Source of the DNA: a virus
Virus record (IMG/VR): IMGVR_UViG_3300047157_000091
Coordinates: 1 to 50,009 of that record
Strand: one strand, 5' to 3'
DNA length: 50,009 nucleotides
Under the pieces are notes generated by a model, which was not told the origin of the DNA, did no database searches, and saw only the letters and a program-made list of their open reading frames with translations. Of this stretch, positions 23,084 through 31,627 are shown in pieces. Numbering within the stretch: the first letter of the stretch is position 1; every line of letters begins with the position of its first letter. The translations under genes and the position numbers were made by a program.

Positions 23084-23329
23084 TCATTTACGGTATGTAG
23101 TAGATTGTAAGTAAAGGTTCCTTGGATCCTTCTTCAACACTATACGCCAAGCCGAAGAACTATTTTGTTTACCTATCAATTTACTTTCCTGTAATTCTAT
23201 TTTACCAATCTCATTAAGACTACCTTGATCGTTTTCCATATAAATAAAACAATCTGATATAGCAGTACCTTTGTTGCCATTGGTAAACTTACCTAGTATC
23301 TGTTGTAAATCTCTTAATCTTAAACTCAT
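23084..23329 (-). CDS. Hypothetical small protein
   Basis: 81 residues, intact: MSLRLRDLQQILGKFTNGNK, GTAISDCFIYMENDQGSLNE, IGKIELQESKLIGKQNSSSA, then RIVLKKDP. Helix followed by beta strands, a pattern repeatedly seen next to small phage genes ('L.DLQ.IL......G...ISDC.IY.E'). Function unknown. It starts 3 bp before the end of the exonuclease reading, so both are in one operon. Confidence 0.6.
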   Translation of the reverse strand: MSLRLRDLQQILGKFTNGNKGTAISDCFIYMENDQGSLNEIGKIELQESKLIGKQNSSSAWRIVLKKDPRNLYLQSTTYRK

Positions 23330-23332
23330 TAA

Positions 23333-24159
23333 TTAACCTGTCTTCCTCTCTAATTTTTGGATACATTTCTTATGTCTCCTTGCCACATTCTTGACAAGTT
23401 TATACCACTTTTCCTTCCACATCTTTTTCATATCACCTTCAGTTTTATTATATGCAATTGCAATATTATCCAACTGCTTGATGTCTTTGAGCTATAGTAC
23501 TCATCAACCCTCCTTAAAAAGTCGTGTTTATATTTTTGAAACTCCTTACCTTCAATAACGAATTCCTGGTAGTAATTATCTTTACTACACATCATCACCA
23601 CACCTTTGGTAATTTCTGTTTTGTGAATAAAATTGTGAGCCATAGCATAGGCCGCCAATTGAAGACAGTAATCCCCGATCCACTCTCGGCGCTTCGGTTT
23701 GTTCGTTTGTTTAAAATCTATTATAGCATCACTACCCTTGTGTACCCCAACGAGATCAGTTTGGCCCGCATAGAACCCAGGATAATACAAAGTACATTCC
23801 GTGCCGTAGTATGTCGGAACATTGCATAGACCCTGCTCTATGACCCTTACAGCCATATTATGGGCCTGTTTTCCAACGTTTGTCTCATCCAAATAACCTT
23901 TATCCAATATATACATCTCAAGAATCTTGTGCATCGCCGTTCCACGTGCCGCAGACTCATCCACGATCCGCGTAGCTGTAGCCTCTCCCATCTTTTCACG
24001 CCACCTTTTTAATCCTTCCTTCTTCTCGGCCGGTTCAGTTGCGGATAGTATAGTTGTAACACTTGGTAACTTTTCTTTATCATCAATATTATAATGACGC
24101 TTACCTTCAATCGCTTCACGCACCGTCTTTGGGTATATAAATTTATTATTTCTTATCAT
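23333..24159 (-). CDS. RecB/Cas4-family PD-(D/E)xK exonuclease (one indel)
   Basis: ATG at 24159. LPSVTTILSATEP, then AARGTAMHKILEMYILDKGY (motif with conserved H in GTAMH), YYPGFYAGQTDLVGVHKGSD (D in GQTDL), AIIDFKQTNKPKRREWIGDY (D-x-K in IDFKQ) and CLQLAAYAMAHNFIHKTEIT (Q/Y motif). This order H, D, D-x-K, QxxxY is that of RecB-like nucleases (PDDEXK_1, PF12705). After a shift near 23482 the C-terminus continues KDIKQLDNIAIAYNKTEGDM, KKMWKEKWYKLVKNV, about 275 residues in all. Likely a 5'-3' or ssDNA exonuclease in recombination or host DNA degradation. It lies upstream of the small hypothetical genes of the replication operon. Confidence 0.8.
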
Positions 24160-24256
24160 TTAATAATTGTTTCAGTACAGTGGTATAGGGATTAAAATCA
24201 TAATCCTTAACACACCCGGTTAATAATATTAACATCACAAAAAAAATTTTTATCAT
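24146..24256 (-). CDS. Tiny predicted lipoprotein
   Basis: 36 residues, intact: MIKIFFVMLILLTGCVKDYD, then FNPYTTVLKQLLNDKK. A charged start and nine or ten hydrophobic residues lead to LLTGC, a classical lipobox, with cleavage before Cys15 leaving a 22-residue lipopeptide. The Asp two residues on from +2 (VKDYD) does not decide sorting. Small phage lipoproteins serve as outer spanins (Rz1) or superinfection blockers. No proline-rich section typical of Rz1 is present. It overlaps the exonuclease start by 14 bp. Confidence 0.55.
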   Translation of the reverse strand: MIKIFFVMLILLTGCVKDYDFNPYTTVLKQLLNDKK

Positions 24257-24527
24257 TTAACTAAACTCTCCTTATAATCTCTTATGTCAACAATATTATT
24301 TTGTTTTAAAGTATGATAGTGTTCTAAAATTTTGTTGATCTTGGATAACTTGGTATGTGCATAAGGCCATATCAAAAGACACACATAGTATGCATCTCTA
24401 AACGTACAACGCCACCTCCATTGTTTAAGATAAGGGGTACCATCCACACGTTTACCATTAACTTTTTTAGAAGTTAAAGTTCCAACTCCTAATGTTTGGT
24501 GTCCAAATTAATACAGTTATCAGTCAT
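24253..24527 (-). CDS. Small phage protein, Trp/Tyr-rich (one indel)
   Basis: ATG at 24527 gives MTDNCIN. After one shift near 24505 the sense reads QTLGVGTLTSKKVNGKRVDG, TPYLKQWRWRCTFRDAYYVC, LLIWPYAHTKLSKINKILEH and ends KESLVK. About 90 residues. The 'YLKQW.WR.T...AYYVCLLIWP.AH.KL.KI..I' stretch is a pattern shared with small marine phage proteins. It may be membrane-interacting, but no clear TM segment is seen. The stop overlaps the lipoprotein start (ATGA-type). Confidence 0.55.
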
Positions 24528-24610
24528 TGCAACCTCCATAGAGATAGCCATAATTAATACAGATTTTTTTATCAGTCATTGCAATGCCGCCTCTCCATAG
24601 AGATACGCCA
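24500..24610. repeat. Imperfect tandem duplication carrying overlapping starts and stops
   Basis: The block TTAATACAG..ATCAGTCATTGCAA..CTCCATAGAGATA.GCC occurs twice in succession (about 24508-24552 and 24555-24608) with small insertions. Each copy contains an ATG overlapping the stop of the frame before it. Between them an intact 19-codon frame (MTDKKICINYGYLYGGCND) runs from 24579 to 24520. It looks like a local duplication of a start region. Confidence 0.55.
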
Positions 24611-24708
24611 ATCAATTATATCCTTGTTAACAATTTCATCATTAACTAATTGCTCGTACAACTCTTACCTTTTTTCTTACGTTCAAAATATTTTTTATAA
24701 GTTACCAT
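24572..24708 (-). CDS. Small basic ORF (one indel)
   Basis: ATG at 24708 reads MVTYKKYFERKKKGK. After one shift near 24663 it continues YEQLVNDEIVNKDIIDWRIS and MERRHCND, with TGA at 24572 inside the duplicated block. About 45 residues, helical and charged. The reading is coherent across the shift, but no family is recognised. Confidence 0.4.
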
Positions 24709-24789
24709 TAGTATCCTTCACCATCAAACGAGTCCTGTCCTGCAATCAATTGGAACAGATAGAGATTTATACTTGTTTGGATCTGCCAT
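24708..24789 (-). CDS. Tiny ORF MADPNKYKS (one indel)
   Basis: ATG at 24789 with AGGAAACA upstream: MADPNKYKSLSVPI. A shift near 24745 allows AGQDSFDGEGY and a stop overlapping the next ATG (TAATG). About 27 residues. 'MADPNKYKS.SVP' is a familiar beginning of small phage ribbon-helix-helix-type proteins, but the rest of such a domain is missing here. Confidence 0.35.
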
Positions 24790-24946
24790 TGTTTCCTTTC
24801 TTGTTTTGATTCTTCTCATATATGGGAATTTACAATAATAAAAAATAATTTGCAAGTATTATTTTTTTGTTATAAAAAGAAAGTCTCTTCTCACACCTTT
24901 TGTTTGTTCGTCCCTTTCTTGGGACGGGCAGACAGTTAGAATAGTT
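24790..24946. other. AT-rich gene-free gap with a small hairpin
   Basis: No gene is seen. CGTCCC-TTTCTT-GGGACG (about 24909-24926) can form a 6-bp stem but has no T-run on either strand, so it is a poor terminator. A short palindrome TAGAATAGTTCTA lies beside it. Confidence 0.35.
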
Positions 24947-25146
24947 CTAAATTATCTTATCATTTTTGCAGGAAAATTTTGTGTAGGCTAGCATACTGTT
25001 TGTCCATTCTGGGTCAAAGCTTGCCATTAATGTGTGTGAATAATTATAAGCCATAAACTATACAGCTACTATAGTCATCAAATAATACTTGAGGGGTAGG
25101 GATAACTTTACAATCATTGGTTGCAATCTCACTACAGAGACACCAT
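24947..25146 (-). CDS. Small Cys-containing protein (indel-broken)
   Basis: Coding sense EIATNDCKVIPTPQVLFDDY, SSCIVYG is followed after a shift near 25045 by YNYSHTLMASFDPEWTNSML and AYTKFSCKNDKII, stop at 24947. The three cysteines and 'F.DY..C...GY..S' pattern recall a family of small exported or virion-linked proteins of marine phages. The candidate ATG at 25146 is out of frame, so the start is uncertain. About 65-70 residues. Confidence 0.4.
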
Positions 25147-25163
25147 TAACAAAACTACCTTGA

Positions 25164-25298
25164 TCACCGCCCTTGGCCCTTATAGCGTGTCAATTTTTTT
25201 TGTAATTTCTTTTTCTTATTTAATGATTTTGTGTGGATCCCTCTACGCTTCTTGGGTTTATCTCTTGGTACAAAGTGTGTAAATTTTTGTTTGGCCAT
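25164..25298 (-). CDS. Tiny basic protein MAKQKFTHFVPRDKPKKR
   Basis: 44 residues, intact: MAKQKFTHFVPRDKPKKRRG, then IHTKSLNKKKKLQKKLTRYK, GQGR. More than 40% Lys/Arg/His. The 'FTHFVPRDKPKKR.G.H.KSLNK....K....Y..QGR' pattern is a small protein type common in marine phages. Likely nucleic acid binding by charge; no function shown. Its ATG overlaps the stop of the zinc-ribbon gene upstream. Confidence 0.7.
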   Translation of the reverse strand: MAKQKFTHFVPRDKPKKRRGIHTKSLNKKKKLQKKLTRYKGQGR

Positions 25299-25523
25299 TA
25301 CTCTTCATCCAACCATTCTTTGACAAAAGGTTTAGCACCTTTAGGTGTAGTTATAACTGGTAGATAAGTTATCTTACCATTGATGTGTTGTTCTAGATCT
25401 GAACCACAGCTCATACATCTAAAAAATACTACATCAATATTTACCATCATAGTAAACTGATCACACGTTGGACATTTACCATTAACAACTTCTGTTTTGA
25501 TTGTAATTTTTTTTTTTAGGCAT
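25298..25523 (-). CDS. Zinc-ribbon protein (homopolymer indel at start)
   Basis: ATG at 25523 (MPK) is followed by eleven A; with ten A the frame continues KITIKTEVVNGKCPTCDQFT, MMVNIDVVFFRCMSCGSDLE, QHINGKITYLPVITTPKGAK. C-x2-C (KCPTC) and C-x2-C (RCMSC) are 17 residues apart on beta strands, a zinc ribbon. 74 residues. Small zinc-ribbon proteins of this type are common in marine phage early regions and may bind nucleic acid or RNA polymerase; the role is untested. Coupled to both neighbours by overlapping start and stop. Confidence 0.65.
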
Positions 25524-25735
25524 TACTCAAGTATTAACTTTTTTATAGATAAAGATCCATCGATATTTGTTTCAAGTTCTGCCATAGATTTTATACATTG
25601 ATATTTTATGTGCGATTTAGATTCACGCTTCGCGACCCTCTTACCTTTTAAACAATCAGACATTGTAGCCTGTATACGGGCCTCCTTGATCTCTCCGTTG
25701 ATAATCATCAATAAAGCTACCACTAACTCTGTCAT
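25523..25735 (-). CDS. Small protein with hydrophobic N-terminus
   Basis: 70 residues, intact: MTELVVALLMIINGEIKEAR, IQATMSDCLKGKRVAKRESK, SHIKYQCIKSMAELETNIDG, SLSIKKLILE. The hydrophobic start (LVVALLMIING) could be a signal anchor, followed by two cysteines in a helical part, as in small exported proteins. The pattern is known from marine phages. It overlaps the preceding gene by 80 bp in another frame; both readings look real. Confidence 0.6.
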   Translation of the reverse strand: MTELVVALLMIINGEIKEARIQATMSDCLKGKRVAKRESKSHIKYQCIKSMAELETNIDGSLSIKKLILE

Positions 25736-25901
25736 ATTGTTTTACCTTTGTTGGGTCCTTCTTTAGTACATATTTCTGTGTACCGTGCTTACCTGTTTCT
25801 ACTTCTTTTTTTAAATCTTTTGCTAGACTCGCAGCTTTATTCTCTTTGTTTATCTGTGCGATGTGATCTAATACTTTTCTATTAATGCGCCCCGTTGCCA
25901 T
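25656..25901 (-). CDS. Small basic protein, unknown function
   Basis: 81 residues, intact: MATGRINRKVLDHIAQINKE, NKAASLAKDLKKEVETGKHG, TQKYVLKKDPTKVKQYDRVS, then FIDDYQRRDQGGPYTGYNV. Helical N-terminal half, and a conserved-looking ending rich in Asp, Arg, Gly and Tyr. Overlaps the gene before by 20 bp and the one after by 80 bp. Function unknown. Confidence 0.55.
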   Translation of the reverse strand: MATGRINRKVLDHIAQINKENKAASLAKDLKKEVETGKHGTQKYVLKKDPTKVKQYDRVSGSFIDDYQRRDQGGPYTGYNV

Positions 25902-26259
25902 TTGCCCTTACCTTATCTTTTAAATCTTCTATATCTTTTAATGCTTTTTCTAATTGATCTCTTAAAAATTCTATATTAACTTTGTTTGTCATATTCATCT
26001 CTTGAGTCTCTTCCATCTTCTCAACGGATTTGTATAAATCTTCCAATAAAAAATGTTGCTCTTGGTCCACGGGGACCTGTTCTGATTTTTTTAATAAATC
26101 ATTTTCAAACAACTCACGTGATGTCTCCAGAGATACTAATCTTGAAGTCAGCTCTGTGTATGCGAACACACCCATAGCAACTAAAATTATTAGAGAGGCT
26201 ACGGTCTTCATCGGCATCTGTACAGCTGCGGACTCTGATATGTTTAATGGTTTAGTCAT
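25882..26259 (-). CDS. Single-TM coiled-coil membrane protein
   Basis: 125 residues, intact. A cytoplasmic N-terminal stretch, one TM helix at residues 19-36 (VASLIILVAMGVFAYT), then a long charged coiled coil (NIEFLRDQLEKALKDIEDLK). Such topology occurs in inner spanins (Rz) and in other small phage membrane proteins. No partner outer spanin is adjacent, although a tiny lipoprotein lies 1.6 kb downstream. Overlaps both neighbours by short coupled ends. Confidence 0.6.
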   Translation of the reverse strand: MTKPLNISESAAVQMPMKTVASLIILVAMGVFAYTELTSRLVSLETSRELFENDLLKKSEQVPVDQEQHFLLEDLYKSVEKMEETQEMNMTNKVNIEFLRDQLEKALKDIEDLKDKVRANGNGAH

Positions 26260-26819
26260 CTTTAGGTTTTGGTAAAGGCAGTATATAGTCTTTTGGTGGG
26301 ATTTTCAATTTGCTTTTACTAGGTCCTATAATCTTATCACCCATTAATTTAAGGTCTGGGTTCTCTTTTTTGTAGCCATCTTTCATATCATCCCACAAAC
26401 TTTGAGAATCACCAGGTCTAGTATTATCTCTTGCAGGAGTAATACCTCTACATTTCATAACTAACAATCTAAAGTTTTCGTTCTGTGCGAGACTAGGATT
26501 AGCATTAACTCTACCACACATCTTCATTAATTCTAATTGTTGTTTTAATTGTACGTTTTCATTTATAGTCTTACAATCTACACCTAAATATTTTCTGTAT
26601 GTAAAACTTAATCTATAATTATCATCGTCATTACGATAATTGTCTGTCATTGTAATGACTGTATTTACCATTTCTATCTTCAGCTTCTACTCTAGTTTCA
26701 AAATCTCCACACCTTGCACCATACTCGTTAAGATATTCGTTTCTAGGATACGCAGGTTCTACAAACAAAGCTAACATTGTAAGAGCTAAAATAAGTATTG
26801 CTGTAAATCTGTAATCCAT
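26252..26819 (-). CDS. Exported protein with signal peptide (one indel)
   Basis: Start MDYRFTAILILALTMLALFV at 26819 chosen because GGAG lies 9 bp upstream and the signal peptide then begins properly. Cleavage is likely near VEPAYP. Mature part: RNEYLNEYGARCGDFETRVE, then after a shift near 26638 DDDNYRLSFTYRKYLGVDCK, TINENVQLKQQLELMKMCGR and LVMKCRG. Four cysteines could form two disulphides in the periplasm. About 185 residues. The 'RLS..YRKYLGVDC' pattern is known from marine phages without a function; a role in lysis or exclusion at the envelope is inferred from export. Confidence 0.65.
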
Positions 26820-26837
26820 CCTGAGAATCTCCATACA

Positions 26838-27137
26838 TTACCTGTTTAAATCCTTAATATCATAGCTGTGTTCTCTAACTTGATCTGCTAGTTGTCTGTA
26901 TAAATTTTCTGCCATCTGCCACGTAGATTCTGCAGAAGTTAGTCTTGTGTTTTGATCTGTAATTTTTTCTTGAGCAACTTTTAAATCTCTTTGAAGATTT
27001 ACTATTTGATTTTGATTGTCGTTGATTGTGTCTGTTAGATTAACAATATATCTAACGCCAGTGAACGTTCCAACTAATACAGAAGCTATTACCGGTACTA
27101 ATATAAAATTCTTTTTGAATAGTTCTGCAATGTTCAT
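26838..27137 (-). CDS. Single-TM coiled-coil protein
   Basis: 99 residues, intact: MNIAELFKKNFILVPVIASV with a TM helix at about 11-30 (FILVPVIASVLVGTFTGVRY), then a coiled coil (NQNQIVNLQRDLKVAQEKIT; SAESTWQMAENLYRQLADQV). Inner-membrane anchored with a periplasmic coil, as in spanin-like or entry-exclusion proteins. It lies between the tiny TM gene and the exported protein, suggesting an envelope gene cluster. Confidence 0.6.
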   Translation of the reverse strand: MNIAELFKKNFILVPVIASVLVGTFTGVRYIVNLTDTINDNQNQIVNLQRDLKVAQEKITDQNTRLTSAESTWQMAENLYRQLADQVREHSYDIKDLNR

Positions 27138-27155
27138 AAGGCATAAGGTCCTTTA

Positions 27156-27259
27156 TTAAAAAAGTATAGCTCCAATTACGAAAGCTGCTGCTGCAGCAAG
27201 AACACAAACTTTGTGGTTGTGCCACACGTCCATAGCTTTGTCTTTAATTTATTTATCAT
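27156..27259 (-). CDS. Tiny single-TM protein (one indel)
   Basis: ATG at 27259 gives MINKLK. After one shift near 27235 the frame reads DKAMDVWHNHKVCVLAAAAA, FVIGAILF, stop at 27156. About 34 residues with one TM helix at the C-terminus. It looks like a minimal holin or pinholin-like or leader peptide. Overlaps the end of the gene upstream by 11 bp. Confidence 0.45.
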
Positions 27260-27908
27260 TGTCTTCCTCCAAGTTTTTAAGATCATAGTCGTACATACCC
27301 TTCTCGTGTTCGTCTGTGATCCATTTCGCAGAATTTTCTACGGAGTATATTTTATCTGTTACTAATCTATTAATCAAGGTTTTGTTTGGGTCCACTCCCA
27401 TAGAAGGATCATATATTTTAAGTCTATTATTGGGCTGTATTGCATAGTTTCCGTCTTCTAATTCAATAACGTGGCCACACTTATGTTGGTCTGGCTTCTC
27501 TGAATAACCAAAGTTTAGTTCATTAAAGTCTCCTGCGCACCAATCAATTGTAAATAAATACTTACCTTTACGTTTTACTTTACGTCTAGATGTATATTGC
27601 ATTGTACATCCTGCAATTTCATAAAAAGTTGTAACACTTACATTGTAACTAAAACAATCCCACATAACTAATTCATCAAGTGGTAATTCTTTTACACCAG
27701 GTTTTGTACAGAAAGCTGATATAGGTGCTCGCCACCATAGACCACCATCTTCCATTAAGAAATGAAACATAGGTACTCTGTTTGGTATAGAACTAAAACC
27801 AAATATTCCTACTTCAAAATATTTATCGTGTGAATCTTTTTGATCTCTTAAAAAGTTACCTCGAACGTAACATTCTATTATTGGTATGTTTGCATTTAGA
27901 TAAGCCAT
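27249..27908 (-). CDS. Conserved protein next to DNA polymerase, unknown function
   Basis: 219 residues, intact: MAYLNANIPIIECYVRGNFL, then FGFSSIPNRVPMFHFLMEDG, GLWWRAPISAFCTKP, LVMWDCFSYNVSVTTFYEIA and KRKGKYLFTIDWCAGDFNEL, followed by HKCGHVIELEDGNYAIQPNN. Beta-rich with several Cys and Trp. I recognise the type as a regular neighbour of DNA polymerase genes in marine phages, without known function. It starts right at the polymerase stop (TAATG). Confidence 0.65.
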   Translation of the reverse strand: MAYLNANIPIIECYVRGNFLRDQKDSHDKYFEVGIFGFSSIPNRVPMFHFLMEDGGLWWRAPISAFCTKPGVKELPLDELVMWDCFSYNVSVTTFYEIAGCTMQYTSRRKVKRKGKYLFTIDWCAGDFNELNFGYSEKPDQHKCGHVIELEDGNYAIQPNNRLKIYDPSMGVDPNKTLINRLVTDKIYSVENSAKWITDEHEKGMYDYDLKNLEEDNDK

Positions 27909-29769
27909 TATTTAATTTCACCCCAGTTAGCCCCCGACTCGTAATCTACTTTGTTAGGAACTTTTAATTCAACAGCAGCTTCCATTATCTCTATAATTTT
28001 TTCTGCCTTTTCATTAGACTCAACAGAAATATCTACTTCATCGTGAATCTGTATGTGTGGTATTATACCATTTTCATATAGTGCTACCATACTTTTTTTG
28101 TCATATCAGCTGCGCTACCTTGTATTAATTTATTTAAAGCTTTGTAAGTAAATGCACGTTTTAATGGTTCATCATATTCTTTTCTAGCATCTCTAATGGT
28201 AATGGTTTAAACACACCAAATTGTACTGGCTGCCATAAATCAAAATGACACGCACGTCCTAGCCTAAAGTTCTAATCTTACCACGATCATTTGCTTTACG
28301 AGATACATTGTCCATCAGTTGTTTTACAAATGGTGCTTTGTATGATATTGTTTTATTAATTTTTCTGCAGATTCTTTCATTAAACCTAACTCTGCCATTA
28401 ATTTATTTTTACCCATACCATACATCAAACCAAGGTTAATTGTTTTGGCTTGCTTACGTTCAATGCCTGCCATATCTGCAACAACCTGGTGAAAGTCTGC
28501 ATCACCTGCATTGTATGCATCTACAATTTCATCTACACCATTAAGTTTTGTAACTTTGCATAGTGTACTAAAATTCTAGGTTCTTGTTGTGAGTAGTCAA
28601 ACGATCCCCACGTTAGTTTTTCTTCTGGAATAAATATAGATCTAATCATCGGTCCAAGTTCCGGATGCCTCGCTGGAATCTGCTGTAGGTTTGGATTGCT
28701 CATAGAGAATCTACCAGTCACAGTCCCACCTGCATCTGATCTTATTTGATTTATGTCTGCGTGTATTCTACCATCAACTGCGTGTTTAGTTATTGAATCT
28801 ATAAATGTAGTGTGAGCTTTGTTTATCTCTCTTGCATCTGCAATTAGTTTTGGTAATTCGTGTGGATGGTTTTGTAAAAAGTTTTTTGTAAAACTTGGCT
28901 CTTTACTTTTCTCTGTTCTATCATAAGGTAAGTTTTAATTTATCAAACGCTTTTGCGATGCTTCGAGCTGCGTGTATTTCTACGTCAACTCCTGTTAAAC
29001 TTTTGATTTTACTAACAATTTTAGCCTCACTTTCCATAAGATTTTTTTTGATTTTAGCTGCTTTGTCTAAATCAACTCTTACACCTTTGAATCTCATATC
29101 AACTAAACAAGGAAATAGTTTTGTCTCTAAGGTTAAATACATCCATAAGTTCTTGATTATATAATTCTGTCTCTAATCTTTGCCAAAGTTTAAGTGTAGA
29201 CTCCGCATCACGTTCCGCGTACTGTCCAACAAAAAGCGCAGGCAATCTCCACATATCTTTTTTAGGATCTAGTCCATATTCTTTTGCTGCTGCTTGTAAA
29301 ACGTTTTCATCTTTACCCATACCTACATAAAATTTTGCTAGTGTATTTAATTGATAAGACAATCTATTCTCATCAATTAAAGACGCTGCTATCATAGTGT
29401 CAACAATTTTACCTTTAACTATAACACCTGCTGATCTTAACCAACAGACATCATACATTGCATTGTGAAATATAAAGGTAGTATCGGGTTGATTACAAAT
29501 ATCTTTAACCAAGTTAAAACAAGTTTTTGTCCATATTACCACCAGACTCGTGGTGTATAGGAAAATACCCTGACCAGCCCTCTACGGCCACCGCAACGCC
29601 AGCAATGTGGCCTTTTCCAGTGACATTACCAGAGCCTAGCTCTTTTAAATGTGGATCATTAGTCTCTAAATCGATTGCTATTTCTTTATGTCCTCGAAGA
29701 TCTTTTAAGTTCTTCTGGCATAACCCATTCCGTTTCTGGTGTAAACAACGGGATCTGGGTACTTCTCAT
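27908..29769 (-). CDS. DNA polymerase, family A (frame broken by indels)
   Basis: About 620 residues when repaired. Proofreading 3'-5' exonuclease at the N-terminus: IDLETNDP near 29670 (Exo I D-x-E), then FIFHNAMYDVCWLRSAGVIV (Exo II, N-A-x-x-D) and QYAERDAESTLKLWQRLETE (Exo III, Y-x-x-x-D). Palm and fingers: TGRFSMSNPNLQQIPARHPE, motif A WGSFDYSQQEPRILVH, motif B helix with NLGLMYGMGKN near 28430, motif C HIQIHDEVDISV. All catalytic aspartates appear present. No 5'-3' exonuclease domain is seen. This is the replicative polymerase of the phage. ATG overlaps the DUF3310 stop (ATGA). Confidence 0.85.
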
Positions 29770-30005
29770 TCGTAGTCCCTTTCAAGAACCATCTCTAAAT
29801 AGTGTATTGCTTTTCTCACGTCCTCTTCTTTTCCCTTAGATTGATGTCTACAGATATATTTTATAGCGTTCCCTTCTGCAAAAAGCAACTTGTTTTCGTT
29901 AATAAATTCTGCAGGTTGAATCTTCATATTTTTATAGTGTTTCCCACCTACCTGTTTATCTAGTGAATCGTATGTAGCTTTCTTAAATATTTCTTTGTTG
30001 GTCAT
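29766..30005 (-). CDS. DUF3310 protein
   Basis: 79 residues, intact: LDKQVGGKHYKNMKIQPAEF, INENKLLFAEGNAIKYICRH, QSKGKEEDVRKAIHYLEMVL. 'GG.HY....IQP.E...E.....GNAIKYI.R...KG..ED..KA..YL' is the DUF3310 signature (PF11753), widespread in phages near nucleotide-metabolism or replication genes. Its biochemical role is not established. Start and stop overlap the helicase and polymerase genes, placing it in the replication operon. Confidence 0.85.
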   Translation of the reverse strand: MTNKEIFKKATYDSLDKQVGGKHYKNMKIQPAEFINENKLLFAEGNAIKYICRHQSKGKEEDVRKAIHYLEMVLERDYE

Positions 30006-31504
30006 AGTATATAAGCTCGATCAAAATCTCTTGGATATATAAAGACGTGTAATTCACGCTTCGCTCTCGTCGCTCCAGTATAAAATAATCTATGTAATTC
30101 ATCTGGATCATAACTAAATGTTTCAAGTGCTGCGTTCGTTAAGTCTTGCATCAATAAAACTTTGTCAGCTTCTCCTCCTTTCGCTCCGTGTATAGTTGAC
30201 ATTATTATACGAGGATTTTTATTTATGTTTCACCATTCGCCCTCATATTACGAATGTAATTTTCTGTCATAGGATCTAAGTCCTTCAAAAGATTCATACC
30301 AAACTGTTGTTACTATAACCGTGTTTTCTTGACATTCTTCTAATGTATATTTTTATCTGCGTGTAATGTTTTACCTTTTCTAAATCCTTCTAATACATTT
30401 GATCCAAGGTATTCATAAATATTTTTTATTTCTAAATGATTTAAGTAATGCACCTTTACGCCAAGCTCCCAATTATTTAATGCTAATAATAATTTTAAAG
30501 GTATAGAGTTACGTCCTTTGTATTGATAGTACCAACCTTGTAATTCACATACTTCTTTACATGATCTAAAAAATGATTTGCAGAAGATAATACTAACCAG
30601 TTACCTTCACTCATATCTACTTGTGTAATATCAGAATATCTTTTTAAGATCCTTCTTCTTCTCTAGGTTTATAATCTTTATCAAATCTATTTTGTACTTG
30701 ATTAATTATTTTTTGTGACAGTTCGTGTATAGGTCCACCAGGTATACGATAAGATTGATCTAATGTTTGTATATCATCTACTTCTTCTTTAAGTGCTATG
30801 AAGTGATCTACATCTGCACCAGCCCATTTAAATATAGCTTGGTCATCATCACCTGCAATGTAAGTTTTCTCTGCTCTGGCCCAAATCTTTCTTACCATTT
30901 CCCACTGTAACAAAGATAAGTCTTGTGCTTCATCTATAAACAATACTTCAAACTTATTGGTAGTTTCTTTTGCAATAAAATCTTCAAGTAAATCATTAAA
31001 ATCTTTTAAACCTTTTTCTTTTTTAAATCTTTTTAATTCTTCTGCTAATAAAAATAATGTGTTTCGTTCTATGTCTAATATATTTTTTCTAGAATCATAA
31101 TATTCTAATAGATCCATTCTTTTACAGCTGCTGTATTTATGATTGTAAGATATTCATTATCAGAATTAAATGTACCATCACCTTCAGAAAACTTTGCTGT
31201 CTTAATTGGTATGCCACATTTCTCTCCAAACTCTTTGTAGTCTTCACTACCCATCATTTTTTCTTTAGTCATACCTAATTGATTAAATGCATAAGAGTGT
31301 AAAGTTCTAAAAAAGTTAAATCATTATCTATGTCTAATCCAAATTTATCCGCAGCTCTGTTGCTGCTTCTGTTGCAGCTTTTTTAGTAAAAGAAAAGTAC
31401 CCTATTTGTTTAGGTCTAACCCGTCTTGTATAAACTCGATCGACTAGATTTAACAGTGTTGTTGTCTTTCCCGTTCCTGGTGGTCCTAGTATTATTGTCT
31501 TCAT
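30002..31504 (-). CDS. SF1 (UvrD/Rep-like) DNA helicase (frame broken)
   Basis: Walker A ILGPPGTGKTTTLLNLVDRV at the N-terminus, then YFSFTKKAATEAATEL (motif Ia), VLFIDEAQDLSLLQWEMVRK (motif II DEAQ), AGDDDQAIFKWAGAD (motif III, Q), LDQSYRIPGGPIHELSQ (motif IV region), STIHGAKGGEADKVLLMQDL (motif V) and LHRLFYTGATRAKRELHVFI (motif VI). All SF1A motifs are present in order; frames change at about 31365, 31310, 31120, 30640 and 30280. About 500 residues. Likely the replicative or recombination helicase working with the family A polymerase and AEP primase. No DnaB-type helicase is seen in the window. Confidence 0.85.
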
Positions 31505-31510
31505 ATTTTT

Positions 31511-31627
31511 TTATTTTCTTGTTAATAATTTGTTTTTAAGTTTAAGTTCTTCATTCTTCTTTTTTAATTCTTCTATCTTTAAACGAAATCTTAAATGCCA
31601 ATTAACTCCTACATCCTTATCAAACAT
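31511..31627 (-). CDS. Tiny helical protein
   Basis: 38 residues, intact: MFDKDVGVNWHLRFRLKIEE, LKKKNEELKLKNKLLTRK. 'GVNWHLR.RLK.EEL...N..L' forms one charged coiled-coil helix. ATG overlaps the stop of the gene before (TAATG), and the stop lies 7 bp from the helicase start. A short coupling or regulatory peptide is possible; no function known. Confidence 0.5.
   Translation of the reverse strand: MFDKDVGVNWHLRFRLKIEELKKKNEELKLKNKLLTRK

Noticed and set aside
23524-23829. 101-codon plus-strand frame
   Set aside because: Antisense to the conserved motifs of the PD-(D/E)xK exonuclease.
25523-25735. Holin assignment
   Set aside because: The hydrophobic start is followed by a soluble Cys-containing part, more like an exported protein than a holin, and the endolysin is 11 kb away.
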